Positions 35,953-45,381 of a DNA stretch of 64,000 nucleotides are shown in pieces (within the stretch, counting starts at the first letter, position 1; each line of letters starts with the position of its first letter). The translations under genes and the position numbers were made by a program. The stretch lies in NCBI GenBank assembly GCA_958296005.1, contig CATQHQ010000002.1, forward strand, positions 1,110,501 to 1,174,500, in the 5' to 3' direction. This stretch comes from Longimicrobiales bacterium (lineage in GTDB: Bacteria; Gemmatimonadota; Gemmatimonadetes; Longimicrobiales; Gaopeijiaceae). The notes under the pieces are model-generated. The model made no database searches. It saw nothing but the letters and a program-made list of their open reading frames with translations, and was not told the DNA's origin.

Positions 35953-37403
35953 GGGCGCGACGCGCAGCGGTAGTCGCCGCGGCTTGCATAACGGCCTTCG
36001 GTCAACATTCGCATCTCATTGGCCAACAACACGATAACACCGATCGTCTCCAGCAAGAAATTAGCTCTGGGAGCGCGAGCGTCGCCGCCGAGACGACCGT
36101 CCTCTCCCTCCAGGACGCCTTGAGCCGGGCGACGGACCACAACTCCCAGTACCGGCAGGCGCTGAACCGGATGGACCTGGAGACGCCCCAACGGCGGGAG
36201 GCGTGGGGCGCCTTTCTGCCGTCCCTCGACTTCAACTACGGGACGGGCCAGAACTTCCGCAGGGAGAGGGTGGCGATCGACTTCTTCGGCAACCCCATCG
36301 AGAACCCGAGCCTGGGGACCCGGTTCACCTCGAGCGCCAGCCAGAGCATCAGCTTGGGCATCGACCTGCTCCAAGGCGGTGCCCGCTTTCACGCGGTGGA
36401 CGAAGCTCGCGCTCTGGCGCAGACCACCCGTCATACGGGCCGAAAGGAGCTCAACACCATCCTCGCCGAAGTTCAGATTCAGTTCCTCCTCGCCCAGCGC
36501 CACAAAGGCAAGCTGGCACTGGAGGCGGACCTGCTGGCCGCTCGGGAGCGGGATGTGGAGGTCCAGACGAGGCGCTTCGAACTGGCGGCGATCGGACGCT
36601 CCGACCTCTTGGCGACCCAGCTGGAGCTCGAGCGGCAACGCGCCGCCGTGACCCGCGCCCAAGGCGAGTACGAGAAGGGAATCCTCGCCCTCCGCAAGGC
36701 GATCGGAGACCCGGAGATCGGCGAGATCGACGTAGAGGAGCAACAGCCCGAGGTCTTCGACCCTGCCTCTCTCGACCTGGACGGCCTCGTCGCCGCCGCG
36801 CTTCGGTACAGTCCCAAGGTCGGCGAAGGCGAAGCCGCCCTGGCGATGCGGCAAGCGGCCCTCAAGAGGAACAAGGCCACGCGCTGGCCCCGTCTCTCGA
36901 TCAGCTCGAACATCTACCGGAGCGTGAACGGCAAGGACCAGACCGCCCTCTTCGACCTCAATCCGCGGGACATTTACGGTGGATTGTCGGTCAACGTCAG
37001 CGTTCCGCTCTTCACCCGCTTCCAGACGTCCCGAACGATCGCGGAAGCGGACGTGGAAGTCCGAAACGCCACCGAGGAGATCTCTCGCGTCCAAATGGAG
37101 GTGCGGGAGGACATCCTGGCCCGCCATGTGGACTTGGAGACCGCGTGGGCGACCCAGCAGGAGCGCGACCGGCAGCTGGAGATCGCCAGCGAGCGGCTGC
37201 GCATCGTGCGGGAGGAGTACGAGCTGGCCACCAAGAGCGTCGAGGACCTGCAAGCCGCCGTTCAGGAAGAGGCGTCGGCCCTGCGGGACGCGGTGGACCA
37301 GCGCTTCGAGTTCGCGGCGGCGCTGGTGAGGCTCTACGAGGCCGCGGGGGTGGTGGCGACGGAGGCGGGCTTGGGAACCGACGGCGACGGCGAAGGGGTC
37401 TGA
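35949..37403 (+). CDS. TolC-family outer-membrane efflux protein
   Basis: 484 aa, ATG 35949 overlapping the adaptor stop. Signal peptide (AAVVAAACITAFG), then two OEP repeats: LSLQDALSRATDHNSQYRQALNRMDLETPQRREAWGAFLPSLDFNYGTG for the first and a second beginning near PASLDLDGLVAAALRYSPKVGEGEAALAMRQ. Long amphipathic helices (EARALAQTTRHTGRKELNTILAEVQIQFLLAQ) form the periplasmic tunnel. Bacterial TolC homologues trimerise in the outer membrane. The end is Gly/Asp-rich. Four bases separate it from the first permease. Confidence 0.9.
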   Translation: MRARRAAVVAAACITAFGQHSHLIGQQHDNTDRLQQEISSGSASVAAETTVLSLQDALSRATDHNSQYRQALNRMDLETPQRREAWGAFLPSLDFNYGTGQNFRRERVAIDFFGNPIENPSLGTRFTSSASQSISLGIDLLQGGARFHAVDEARALAQTTRHTGRKELNTILAEVQIQFLLAQRHKGKLALEADLLAARERDVEVQTRRFELAAIGRSDLLATQLELERQRAAVTRAQGEYEKGILALRKAIGDPEIGEIDVEEQQPEVFDPASLDLDGLVAAALRYSPKVGEGEAALAMRQAALKRNKATRWPRLSISSNIYRSVNGKDQTALFDLNPRDIYGGLSVNVSVPLFTRFQTSRTIAEADVEVRNATEEISRVQMEVREDILARHVDLETAWATQQERDRQLEIASERLRIVREEYELATKSVEDLQAAVQEEASALRDAVDQRFEFAAALVRLYEAAGVVATEAGLGTDGDGEGV

Positions 37404-37406
37404 TCG

Positions 37407-40400
37407 GTGTCGATCCCCAGAAACGCGACTCGGCGCCCGGTGGCGGTGGCGATGCTCGTGCTGGCGATCGTGCTGCTGGGCGCGATCTCGTACGCCAGAC
37501 TCCCCATCGACCTCCTCCCCGACGTGAGCTTCCCGCGCTTGGTGGTCCACACCGGGTACCCGGACGTGGCGCCCGCCGAGGTGGAGCGGCTGGTCACCGA
37601 GCGGATCGAGTCCCAAGCGGCGGCGGCGCCGGGCGTGGAGAAGGTCACGTCCGTCTCCCAGGAGGGCGTCAGCTTGGTCACGCTGCGCTTCGCGTGGGGC
37701 ACCGACATGGACTTCGCGGTGCTCAACGTCCGGGAGCGGCTGGACAACATCCGGGACCAGCTGCCCGAGACGGCGGAGCGGCCCACGATCCTCCGCGTGG
37801 ACCCCCAGTCGGAGCCGATCTTGACGGTTTCCGTGGCCGGGGGGCAGGACCTGTGGCAGACGAAGGAGGTCGCCGAGACGGTCTTTCGGCGGCGGCTCGA
37901 GCAGCTGGACGGGGTCGCCCAGGCGTCGGTCACCGGCGGACTGGACCGGGAGATCCACGTGGAGGTGGACCCGAGCCTGCTGGAGGCGTACAACGTCACC
38001 TTGGCGGAGGTCTCCAACGCGCTCGACCAAGCCAACTACTCCGCCCCCGGCGGCACGATCCTCCGCGGCCGCTACCGCTACCCCCTTCGGACTCTGGGCG
38101 AGTTCCAGACCGTCGAGGAGATCGAAGACGTGGTGGTCAGCCGGCAGCAGGCGGGCGGCCCGCTTCGACAGCAGCAGCCGAGGGATCCCGAGGACGAGGA
38201 GGACGAGGCCACGGACCGGCTGGTGCGGCTGTCGGACCTGGGTCGGGTGGTGGACGGCTACGAGGACCGGGAGTCGATCGCGCGCTACGACGGCGCCGAG
38301 TCCGTGGGCATACTCGTATTCAAGGAGTCGGGGGCCAACACCGTCGGCGTCTCCGAGGCGGTGCAGGGGACGCTCGAACTGCTGCGGGAGCAGTACCCCG
38401 AGTTCGCCGTCGAGATCGCGTCCAACCAAGCCACCTTCATCGACGAGTCGATCAGCAACGTGGTCCAGGCGCTGATCCTCGGCGGGGCGTTCGCCTTCGC
38501 GATCCTCTTCTTCTTCCTGCGGGATCCCCGCTACCCGGTGGCCGTAGCCCTCGCGATCCCCATCTCGGTGATCGCCACCTTCGCCCTCATGGAGGCGTTC
38601 GGCGTCTCCCTGAACATCATGAGCTTGGGGGGACTCGCTCTCGGGGTCGGAATGCTGGTGGACAACTCGATCATCGTCCTGGAGAACATCTTCCGGCACC
38701 GGGAAGCTGGGATGCCGATCCTCGAGGCCGCAGCCAAGGGCGCCGAGGAAGTGCAGGGCGCCATCACCGCTTCGACCCTCACGACGATCTCGGTGTTCGG
38801 GCCGATCATCTACGTGGAAGGGGTGGCGGGCGAGCTCTTCGGCGCGCTCTCGCTCGCGGTCGCGTTCTCGCTGCTGGCCAGCTTGGCCGTCGCGCTCACG
38901 CTCCTGCCGACGATGGCGGGTCACCTGACCGGCGGCCGCCCACGGATCGGCGCGGAGGGCGCGGACCGGGGACCGTGGCCGTTCGCCTACTGGCGGCGCA
39001 CGACGCGGCCCGCGGCTGGCGAAGGCATCGTGCGAGCCGTCGGCAGGGGGGTTCGGAATATCTTCCGGGTGCTGGTGTGGCTCCTGCTCTGGGTCGTCTA
39101 CGTGCCGTTCTGGGTGTTGCGGACCGGGTTCTCTCTCGTCCCCCAGCTGATCCTCTACTGGGCCGCCTCGGCGGGTCGCTTCCTCAAGGCGGCGCTCTCC
39201 CCGCTCTTCCGAGGGTTCGACCGCGGCTTCGACGCCTTCGCGGCGTGGTACCACCATAAGCTGGGTCAAGCCCTGGACCGACGGGGCACGGTGCTGGCCG
39301 CCGCCGGCGCCGCGCTCGTGGGGACGCTGCTGCTGGCGGGCGCGCTGGATCGCGACCTGCTTCCCAACGTGGACCAAGGGGCGTTCGACGTGCGGGTCGA
39401 GCTCCCCGAAGGCACCTCCCTGGAAGCCACCGCCGAAGCGGCGGAAGAGGTGGAGGGCAGGCTGCTGGAGGACTTGGAGGTTGCGGCCGTCTTCAGCCGC
39501 GTGGGCCGGGACGTGCAGGCCCAGGGGGCCGAAGGCGAAGCCGCGGGGGTGAACACGGCCCTCCTGCAGGTGCGCTTGGACGACCGCGCCGTCACGGAGG
39601 AGGTGGTTCGCCGATCCCGCGGCGGATCCTCGCCGGAGCTGGCCGGCTTCCTCTCCTTCGAGACGGGCCAAGCCACCGCGCTGGGCCAGATCCTGGGGGG
39701 CAGCGAGTCGGACATCGCCGTTCGCGTCCGGGGGGAGGACCTGGACGAAGCGTACGGCTTCGCGGAAACCGTCCAGACCCGGATGCGCGGCGTGCCCGCG
39801 GTACGCAACGTCCGCATCGGCTCGGAACGCGGCCAGCCCCAGTACCAGGTCTCGATCGACCGGGAAGCGGCGGCGCGCTACGAGATCGAGCCGCGCTTGG
39901 TGGCCGAAACGATCGAGGGCGCCATGCGAGGCGACCGGGCGACCGAGTTCGTGGACTTCGACCGCAAGATCGCGGTCGTGGTGCGCCTCCCCGACGCACT
40001 CCGCTACGACGCGTCCACCTTGGACGCCCTTCAAGTCGACGGCGTGCCCCTGCGGGAGCTCGTCCACGTCCGCGAAACGATCGGTCCCGCCGAAGTCCGG
40101 CGCGAAGACCAGGGCAGGGTCGTCACCGTATACGCCGACGTAGGCTCCGGCGGACTGGCGGACGCCATCGTGGCGGTGGAGACGGCGTTGAGCGAGCTGC
40201 AGCCGCCCGCCGACGTTCGGGTGGAGGTCGGCGGCGAAAACGAGGAGATGCGCCGGTCGTTCCGGGACCTGGCCTTCGCCTTCGGCCTGGCGCTGCTGCT
40301 GGTGTACATGATCCTGGCGGCCCAGTTCGAGTCCTTCGTCCACCCCTTCACGATCCTCATGGCGGTGCCGCTGGCGCTGGTCGGCGCCGTCTTGGCCCTC

Positions 40401-40799
40401 GCCCTAGCGGGAGAGGGACTCAACACCATGAGCCTGATCGGAATCGTGATCCTTGTTGGCATTGTGGTGAACGACGCCATCGTCAAAGTCGACTTCATCA
40501 ACCGAGCCCGAGCGCAGGGCAGCAACCTGCGGGAAGCGATCCTCAAAGCCGGCGAGGTCCGGCTGCGCCCGATCGTCATGACGACGGTGACCACGGTGCT
40601 GGGCCTTATGCCGATGGCGCTAGGGATCGGTCGCGGAGCGGACCTGCGCGCGCCGATGGCCGTCGCCGTCATCGGCGGGCTCGTCGTCGCCACGGCGCTC
40701 ACGCTGGTCGTGGTCCCGGTCGTCTACTCGCTGGTCGAGGACGTGCGAAGGCTCGCAACGGCGCGTTCCCGCCAGGCCGTCCCGGCGCCCGCGCCATGA
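37407..40799 (+). CDS. RND efflux permease, first of two
   Basis: 1130 aa from GTG 37407. RND-family proton-driven exporter: N-terminal helix (PVAVAMLVLAIVLLGAISYARLPIDLLPDVSFPRLVV), porter domains, the TM4 signature GMLVDNSIIVLENIFRHRE, and a second half ending in LMPMALGIGRGADLRAPMAVAVIGGLVVATALTLVVVPVVYSLVEDV. Two unusual parts: an acidic insert (QQQPRDPEDEEDEATD) in the first porter half and an extra segment between the two halves with two strongly hydrophobic stretches (FRVLVWLLLWVVYVPFWVLR, SLVPQLILYW). The TM4 motif is D-N rather than the D-D of AcrB. Overlaps the second permease by four bases, suggesting a joint complex. Confidence 0.92.
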   Translation: MSIPRNATRRPVAVAMLVLAIVLLGAISYARLPIDLLPDVSFPRLVVHTGYPDVAPAEVERLVTERIESQAAAAPGVEKVTSVSQEGVSLVTLRFAWGTDMDFAVLNVRERLDNIRDQLPETAERPTILRVDPQSEPILTVSVAGGQDLWQTKEVAETVFRRRLEQLDGVAQASVTGGLDREIHVEVDPSLLEAYNVTLAEVSNALDQANYSAPGGTILRGRYRYPLRTLGEFQTVEEIEDVVVSRQQAGGPLRQQQPRDPEDEEDEATDRLVRLSDLGRVVDGYEDRESIARYDGAESVGILVFKESGANTVGVSEAVQGTLELLREQYPEFAVEIASNQATFIDESISNVVQALILGGAFAFAILFFFLRDPRYPVAVALAIPISVIATFALMEAFGVSLNIMSLGGLALGVGMLVDNSIIVLENIFRHREAGMPILEAAAKGAEEVQGAITASTLTTISVFGPIIYVEGVAGELFGALSLAVAFSLLASLAVALTLLPTMAGHLTGGRPRIGAEGADRGPWPFAYWRRTTRPAAGEGIVRAVGRGVRNIFRVLVWLLLWVVYVPFWVLRTGFSLVPQLILYWAASAGRFLKAALSPLFRGFDRGFDAFAAWYHHKLGQALDRRGTVLAAAGAALVGTLLLAGALDRDLLPNVDQGAFDVRVELPEGTSLEATAEAAEEVEGRLLEDLEVAAVFSRVGRDVQAQGAEGEAAGVNTALLQVRLDDRAVTEEVVRRSRGGSSPELAGFLSFETGQATALGQILGGSESDIAVRVRGEDLDEAYGFAETVQTRMRGVPAVRNVRIGSERGQPQYQVSIDREAAARYEIEPRLVAETIEGAMRGDRATEFVDFDRKIAVVVRLPDALRYDASTLDALQVDGVPLRELVHVRETIGPAEVRREDQGRVVTVYADVGSGGLADAIVAVETALSELQPPADVRVEVGGENEEMRRSFRDLAFAFGLALLLVYMILAAQFESFVHPFTILMAVPLALVGAVLALALAGEGLNTMSLIGIVILVGIVVNDAIVKVDFINRARAQGSNLREAILKAGEVRLRPIVMTTVTTVLGLMPMALGIGRGADLRAPMAVAVIGGLVVATALTLVVVPVVYSLVEDVRRLATARSRQAVPAPAP

Positions 40800-43700
40800 T
40801 CCGCACGAGCATCCGCCGTCCCGTCGCCGTGGCGATGGGGTACTTCGCAGTCGCGCTGCTCGGGGTGGCGGCATGGCAAAACCTCCCGGTCGAGCTTCTT
40901 CCCGACACGCAGCTGCCCCGCCTGACCGTCCGCGGCGAATGGCCCGGGGCGTCCCCGGAGACCGTGGAGGCGTTCCTCACGTCGCCGGTGGAAGCGGCGA
41001 TCCAGCTGATCCGCGGCGTCGAGAAGGTCACTTCGGTCTCCATGGAGGGCGAGACGCAGATCGACGTCCAGTTCTCCCGCGACACCGACATGGACTTCGC
41101 GCGCCTGGACCTCTCGGAGCGGCTGGCCACGCTGGAGGAGACGGAGCTTCCCGCGGGCGTTCAGCGGGTCCTGGTCGAGCCCTACGTTCCCTACGACCTG
41201 CAGGACCTGAACCGCTCCTTCCTGGAGTACACCTTCACCGGCCCGCGCACCCTCGAGTCGCTCCGGGAGCACCTGGACGACGTGGTGATTCCCGAGCTCG
41301 CCCGCGTGGAGGGGATCGCGGTGGTCCGAGCCCTGGGCGGCAGGGAACGGCTGCTGGAAGTGGAGCTCGACCGGGAGCGCATGGCGGCGATGGGAGTGAC
41401 GGCGCCGCAGGTGGCTGGAAAGCTGCTGGACCTGGATCTGGTCCGAGAGGCGGGAAGCGTACGCGCCGGCGACCGGGAGTGGACGCTGACGATCCGCAAC
41501 CGCCCCGGCTCCGCCCAGGACATCCGCAACGCCGTCGTCAGCGGCGCCGGGGGCCGGATCGTCCGGGTTTCGGACGTGGCCGTCGTTCGGGACACCTACG
41601 AGGACGTCCGCAACCACTATCGCATCAACGGCCGACCGGCGGTCAGCCTCTCCCTCTACAAGCAGATCGGGACGAACTCGGTGCGCGTGGCGGATCGCGT
41701 GAAGGAACGGATGAAGGTCGTGGAGCGGAGCATCCCGCCCAACACCCGCTTCATCTTGGACCGGGACGAGAGCCGGGACATCCGCCGGCAGCTGTCGGAC
41801 CTGCGGAACCGGGCCGCCGTGTCGGTGGTCGTGATCTTCGGCGTGCTGCTCTTCTTCCTGCGTTCGATGCGCTCCGCCGTGGTGGTCTTCGCCACGATCG
41901 CGTTCTCGATCCTCATCGCCCTGAACCTCATCTACTTCGCGGGCCTCTCTCTCAACATCATGACGTTGATGGGGCTTGCCATGGGGTTCGGACTGATCGT
42001 CGACAACTCCATCGTGGTGCTGGAAAACGTGTACCGGCGATGGCGGTTCAGCGGGGATCCCGAGGAAGCCATTCAGCGGGGCGCGTCCCAGGTCGTGCTG
42101 CCGATCCTGGCGGCCACCGCCACCACCCTCATCGTCTTCGTTCCGTTCGTCTACATGCAGGACGAGCTTCGCGTCCTCTACGTGCCGCTGGCGATCGTCG
42201 TCGCGCTCACCCTGATGGCGTCGTTGGCGGTGGCCTTCAGCTTCATCCCCGCACTGATGAAGAAGCTCCTGCCCGCTCGCGCCAAGCCGATCGACGCCGA
42301 TGGAGACAATGCTCCCCGGAGCAGGCCCCGCGCACCGTTCTACGAGCGCTTCTACCGGGGCTTGGTCGTTCGCACCCTGCGCTGGCCGTGGGCGGCGGTC
42401 GCGATCGGCCTCGCGGCCTTGGGGGGCTCTTACTACCTCTTCGACGAGTACGTCACCAAGGGCCGCCTCTGGGGCGGCGGATGGGGGGGCGAGACCTACA
42501 TCAGCATCTCGATCCGGCTCCCCCGAGGCTCGGACATCGAGCGCACCGACCAGCTGACGCGGTACTTCGAGGACCGCCTCCGCCAGATGCCCGAAGTCGA
42601 ACAGTTCACGTCGAACGTCTCCCCCGAGTACAGCATGACTCGAGTGTCGTTCCCCGACGAGCTGGAGGCCACCTCGGTGCCCGTGGCGATCAAGGACCAG
42701 CTCTTCGCCTTCTCCCTCCAGTTCACCGGCGCCGAAGTGCAGGTGCACGGCTTCGGCCCCTCCTTCTACGGCGGCGGCGGTTCGGTGCCCAACTACACGA
42801 TTCAGGTGCTCGGGTACAACTACGAGATGGTGCGGGAGATCGCCGAGGACCTGGGCAAGCGCCTCTCCCGAATCGCGCGCGTCAGGGACGTCGACACCAA
42901 CGCTTCCCGAAGCTGGTTCCGGCAGGAGCGCGCCTCCGAGTTCGCCGTGACGATCAACCGCGACCTCGTGGCCGCCCACGGTCTCACGGTGCAGGACCTC
43001 TCCCAACAAGTGCAGTCGGCGGTTCGGGGCCGGGTCAGCGCAACGACCCTCAAGATCGGCGGGGACGAAGTGCGCTACGACGTGAAGCTGGAGGGCAACC
43101 GGGAGGTGGACTTGCTGGACCTTCGCCGAACGCAGGTCGTGACGAGCAGCGGCCAGCCCGTGCGTCTGGGTGAGCTGGTGCAGATCGAGTCCCGGGACGT
43201 CCTGGCCGAGATCAACCGGGAGAACCAGCAGTACGAGCGCTCCGTGGCCTACGAGTTTCGGGGTCCCTACAAGCTGGGCGACCTGGTCCACAGCACGGTG
43301 ATCGAGTCCACCGAGGTGCCTCCCGGCTACACGGTCAAGAAGTCGGACCGCTGGAGGTGGTCCGCAGAGGAGAGGTCCCAGATCTATCTGGTGCTGGGCG
43401 TGTCGATCTTTCTGGTGTACATGGTCACTGCGGCCCTCTTCGAGTCCCTCCTCCTGCCCCTCTGCGTGCTGCTGGCGGTGCCGATGGCGCTGATCGGCGT
43501 CTTCATGATCTTCTTCTTCACCGACGCCCACTTCACCCGGGAGGCGTGGATCGGCGTGATCATGATGGGGGGGATCGTGGTGAACAACGCGATCTTGCTG
43601 GTGGACAATGTGGGCAGGGTGCGGCGGGAGCGAGGCTTCGGCCTCACGAGCGCGATCATCCAGGGCACGGTGGAGCGGGTGCGGCCGATCCTGATGACCT

Positions 43701-43903
43701 CCACCACCACCATTCTGGGGATGTTGCCCTTGGTCCTCTTCAGCGAGACCGCCAACACCAACATCTGGAACGCCCTGGCCTACGCGCTGATCGGGGGCCT
43801 CCTCACTTCGACGTTCCTGGTCCTGACGGCGACGCCGGCGCTGTACTTCCTCTTCGAGCGGCGGAAGGAAGGGGTCGAGCGGCGGACGGAAGCCCGCGCT
43901 TGA
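40796..43903 (+). CDS. RND efflux permease, second of two
   Basis: 1035 aa, ATG 40796 (ATGA overlap). Standard RND length: N-terminal helix (RPVAVAMGYFAVALLGVAAWQNLPVELLPDTQLPRLTV), VEKVTSVSMEGETQIDVQF, TM4 signature GLIVDNSIVVLENVYRRWRFSGD, a loop leading to a second half with GGGWGGETYISISIRLPRGSDIERTDQ, and a C-terminal set of helices with GGIVVNNAILLVDNVGRVRRERGF. It is clearly diverged from its neighbour, so this is not a recent duplication. The arrangement adaptor, TolC, permease 1, permease 2 is like MdtABC-type heteromeric pumps. Substrate unknown. The stop overlaps gltX (TTGA). Confidence 0.92.
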   Translation: MIRTSIRRPVAVAMGYFAVALLGVAAWQNLPVELLPDTQLPRLTVRGEWPGASPETVEAFLTSPVEAAIQLIRGVEKVTSVSMEGETQIDVQFSRDTDMDFARLDLSERLATLEETELPAGVQRVLVEPYVPYDLQDLNRSFLEYTFTGPRTLESLREHLDDVVIPELARVEGIAVVRALGGRERLLEVELDRERMAAMGVTAPQVAGKLLDLDLVREAGSVRAGDREWTLTIRNRPGSAQDIRNAVVSGAGGRIVRVSDVAVVRDTYEDVRNHYRINGRPAVSLSLYKQIGTNSVRVADRVKERMKVVERSIPPNTRFILDRDESRDIRRQLSDLRNRAAVSVVVIFGVLLFFLRSMRSAVVVFATIAFSILIALNLIYFAGLSLNIMTLMGLAMGFGLIVDNSIVVLENVYRRWRFSGDPEEAIQRGASQVVLPILAATATTLIVFVPFVYMQDELRVLYVPLAIVVALTLMASLAVAFSFIPALMKKLLPARAKPIDADGDNAPRSRPRAPFYERFYRGLVVRTLRWPWAAVAIGLAALGGSYYLFDEYVTKGRLWGGGWGGETYISISIRLPRGSDIERTDQLTRYFEDRLRQMPEVEQFTSNVSPEYSMTRVSFPDELEATSVPVAIKDQLFAFSLQFTGAEVQVHGFGPSFYGGGGSVPNYTIQVLGYNYEMVREIAEDLGKRLSRIARVRDVDTNASRSWFRQERASEFAVTINRDLVAAHGLTVQDLSQQVQSAVRGRVSATTLKIGGDEVRYDVKLEGNREVDLLDLRRTQVVTSSGQPVRLGELVQIESRDVLAEINRENQQYERSVAYEFRGPYKLGDLVHSTVIESTEVPPGYTVKKSDRWRWSAEERSQIYLVLGVSIFLVYMVTAALFESLLLPLCVLLAVPMALIGVFMIFFFTDAHFTREAWIGVIMMGGIVVNNAILLVDNVGRVRRERGFGLTSAIIQGTVERVRPILMTSTTTILGMLPLVLFSETANTNIWNALAYALIGGLLTSTFLVLTATPALYFLFERRKEGVERRTEARA

Positions 43904-45381
43904 AGCTCCGCTTCGCCCCTTCTCCCACGGGCTACCTCCACGTGGGCGGGGCTCGCACGGCCCTCTTCAACTGGCTTCTGGCGCGTCGAAGCGGCGGGGT
44001 CTTCCTCCTGCGCATCGAGGACACCGACCGGAACCGGAGCCGGCCCGAGCATGTGGACGCGATCACGGCCGGGCTGGCCTGGCTGGGGCTGGAGTGGGAC
44101 GAGGGGCCGGTCTTCCAGGCCGACGGCGCGGAGAGGCACCGACGGGACGCGCTGCGCCTGCTGGCGGAGGGCCGCGCCTACCGGGACTTCACCTCCCAGG
44201 AGGAGTTCGCCAAGGCCCGGGACGCGGCGGTGGCGGCGGGGACGGGGGCGGTGACGCGCCTTTCGCGGGAGCTGGCGGCCCGGGTGCCGCCGGAAGAGGG
44301 GGCCGAGAGGGCAGCCGCGGGGGAGCCGTTCGCCCTGCGCTTCCAGGTGCCCGACGGGGCCACCGCCTGGGACGACTTGGTGCACGGTCCCACGCGCTTC
44401 GACAACGCCGAGATCGACGACTTCGTGATCCTGCGGAGCGACGGCACCCCCACCTACAACTTGGCCGTCGTGTCGGACGATGCGGAGGCGAGGATCACCC
44501 ACGTCGTCCGCGGCGACGACCACATCTCCAACACGCCCAAGCAGATCCTCCTCTACGAAGCGCTGAGCCGCCCCGTCCCGGCGTTCGGCCACCTCCCCAT
44601 GATCCTCGGTCCCGACGGCAAGCGCCTCTCCAAGCGTCACGGCGCCCAGGCGGTCGGGTCCTACCAGGAAGAGGGGGTCCTGCCCGAGGCGATGACCAAC
44701 TACCTGGCGCTGCTGGGCTGGTCTCCCGGAACCGACGAGGAACTCCTGTCGCGGGAGGCGCTCGTGGCTCGCTTCTCGCTGGAGCGGGTCCTGAAGAAGG
44801 GCGCGGTCTTCGACCCGGAGAAGCTCCGCTGGCTCAACGGCCAGCACATCGCCCGAACGGAGACGGAGGTGCTGGCGGAGCTGCTTCGCCGCCGGCTCGC
44901 CCTCGGTGCCCCAGTCGCCCTCGACGCCCCAGTCGCCCTCGACGCCGCGTTCCTGCGCATGACCGCGGCCCTGGCGCCTCGGAGCCGCACGCTGGCGGAG
45001 ATGGCGGACGGCGCCCGGCCCTACGTCGGCCCCTTGTCCGGCTACGACCCCAAGGCGGCGCGGAAGACGTGGGGCCGGAACCCGGACCAAGCCGCAAAGA
45101 CGCTGTCGGCGCTGGTGGAGGCGCTGGCCCGCGCGCCCGTGCCCTGGAACGACGAAGCGCTGGAGGCGGAGCTTCGCGGCTTGGCGGTCGAGCTCGGGGT
45201 CGGGGCGGGGAAGGTCTTCCAGCCTCTACGGCTGGCGCTGACGGGGAGGAGCGCGAGCCCAGGCATCTTCGACGTGCTCGCGATCCTGGGACGGGAGCGT
45301 TCGATCCGGCGCGTCGAGGCCGCGCTGGCGGTGGTCCGCGGCGGGGAATTCGATTGCAGTGCGCCCGCTCAAGGTGTATGA
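43900..45381 (+). CDS. gltX: Glutamyl-tRNA synthetase
   Basis: 493 aa from TTG 43900, which overlaps the RND stop. Class I enzyme charging tRNA-Glu (and possibly tRNA-Gln in organisms with GatCAB). HIGH motif region FAPSPTGYLHVGGARTALFNWLLAR, the zinc-less GltX core GPDGKRLSKRHGAQAV containing the KRLSKR signature, AVVSDDAEARITHVVRGDDHISNTPKQ, and the C-terminal anticodon-binding helices. An 18-base in-frame tandem repeat (PVALDA twice) sits near residue 340. Longer frames into the upstream RND gene are shadows. Confidence 0.94.
   Translation: MKLRFAPSPTGYLHVGGARTALFNWLLARRSGGVFLLRIEDTDRNRSRPEHVDAITAGLAWLGLEWDEGPVFQADGAERHRRDALRLLAEGRAYRDFTSQEEFAKARDAAVAAGTGAVTRLSRELAARVPPEEGAERAAAGEPFALRFQVPDGATAWDDLVHGPTRFDNAEIDDFVILRSDGTPTYNLAVVSDDAEARITHVVRGDDHISNTPKQILLYEALSRPVPAFGHLPMILGPDGKRLSKRHGAQAVGSYQEEGVLPEAMTNYLALLGWSPGTDEELLSREALVARFSLERVLKKGAVFDPEKLRWLNGQHIARTETEVLAELLRRRLALGAPVALDAPVALDAAFLRMTAALAPRSRTLAEMADGARPYVGPLSGYDPKAARKTWGRNPDQAAKTLSALVEALARAPVPWNDEALEAELRGLAVELGVGAGKVFQPLRLALTGRSASPGIFDVLAILGRERSIRRVEAALAVVRGGEFDCSAPAQGV
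44908..44943 (+). repeat. 18-bp in-frame tandem repeat in gltX
   Basis: GCCCCAGTCGCCCTCGAC occurs twice in a row (44908-44925, 44926-44943), encoding APVALD twice in a loop of GltX between two helices. The frame is kept. Confidence 0.8.

Noticed and set aside
35880..40343. A 1487-codon open frame on the minus strand across the efflux genes
   Set aside because: It is antisense to clear RND and TolC genes and its translation is His/Arg/Asp-rich without family resemblance. Such frames are expected in DNA this GC-rich.
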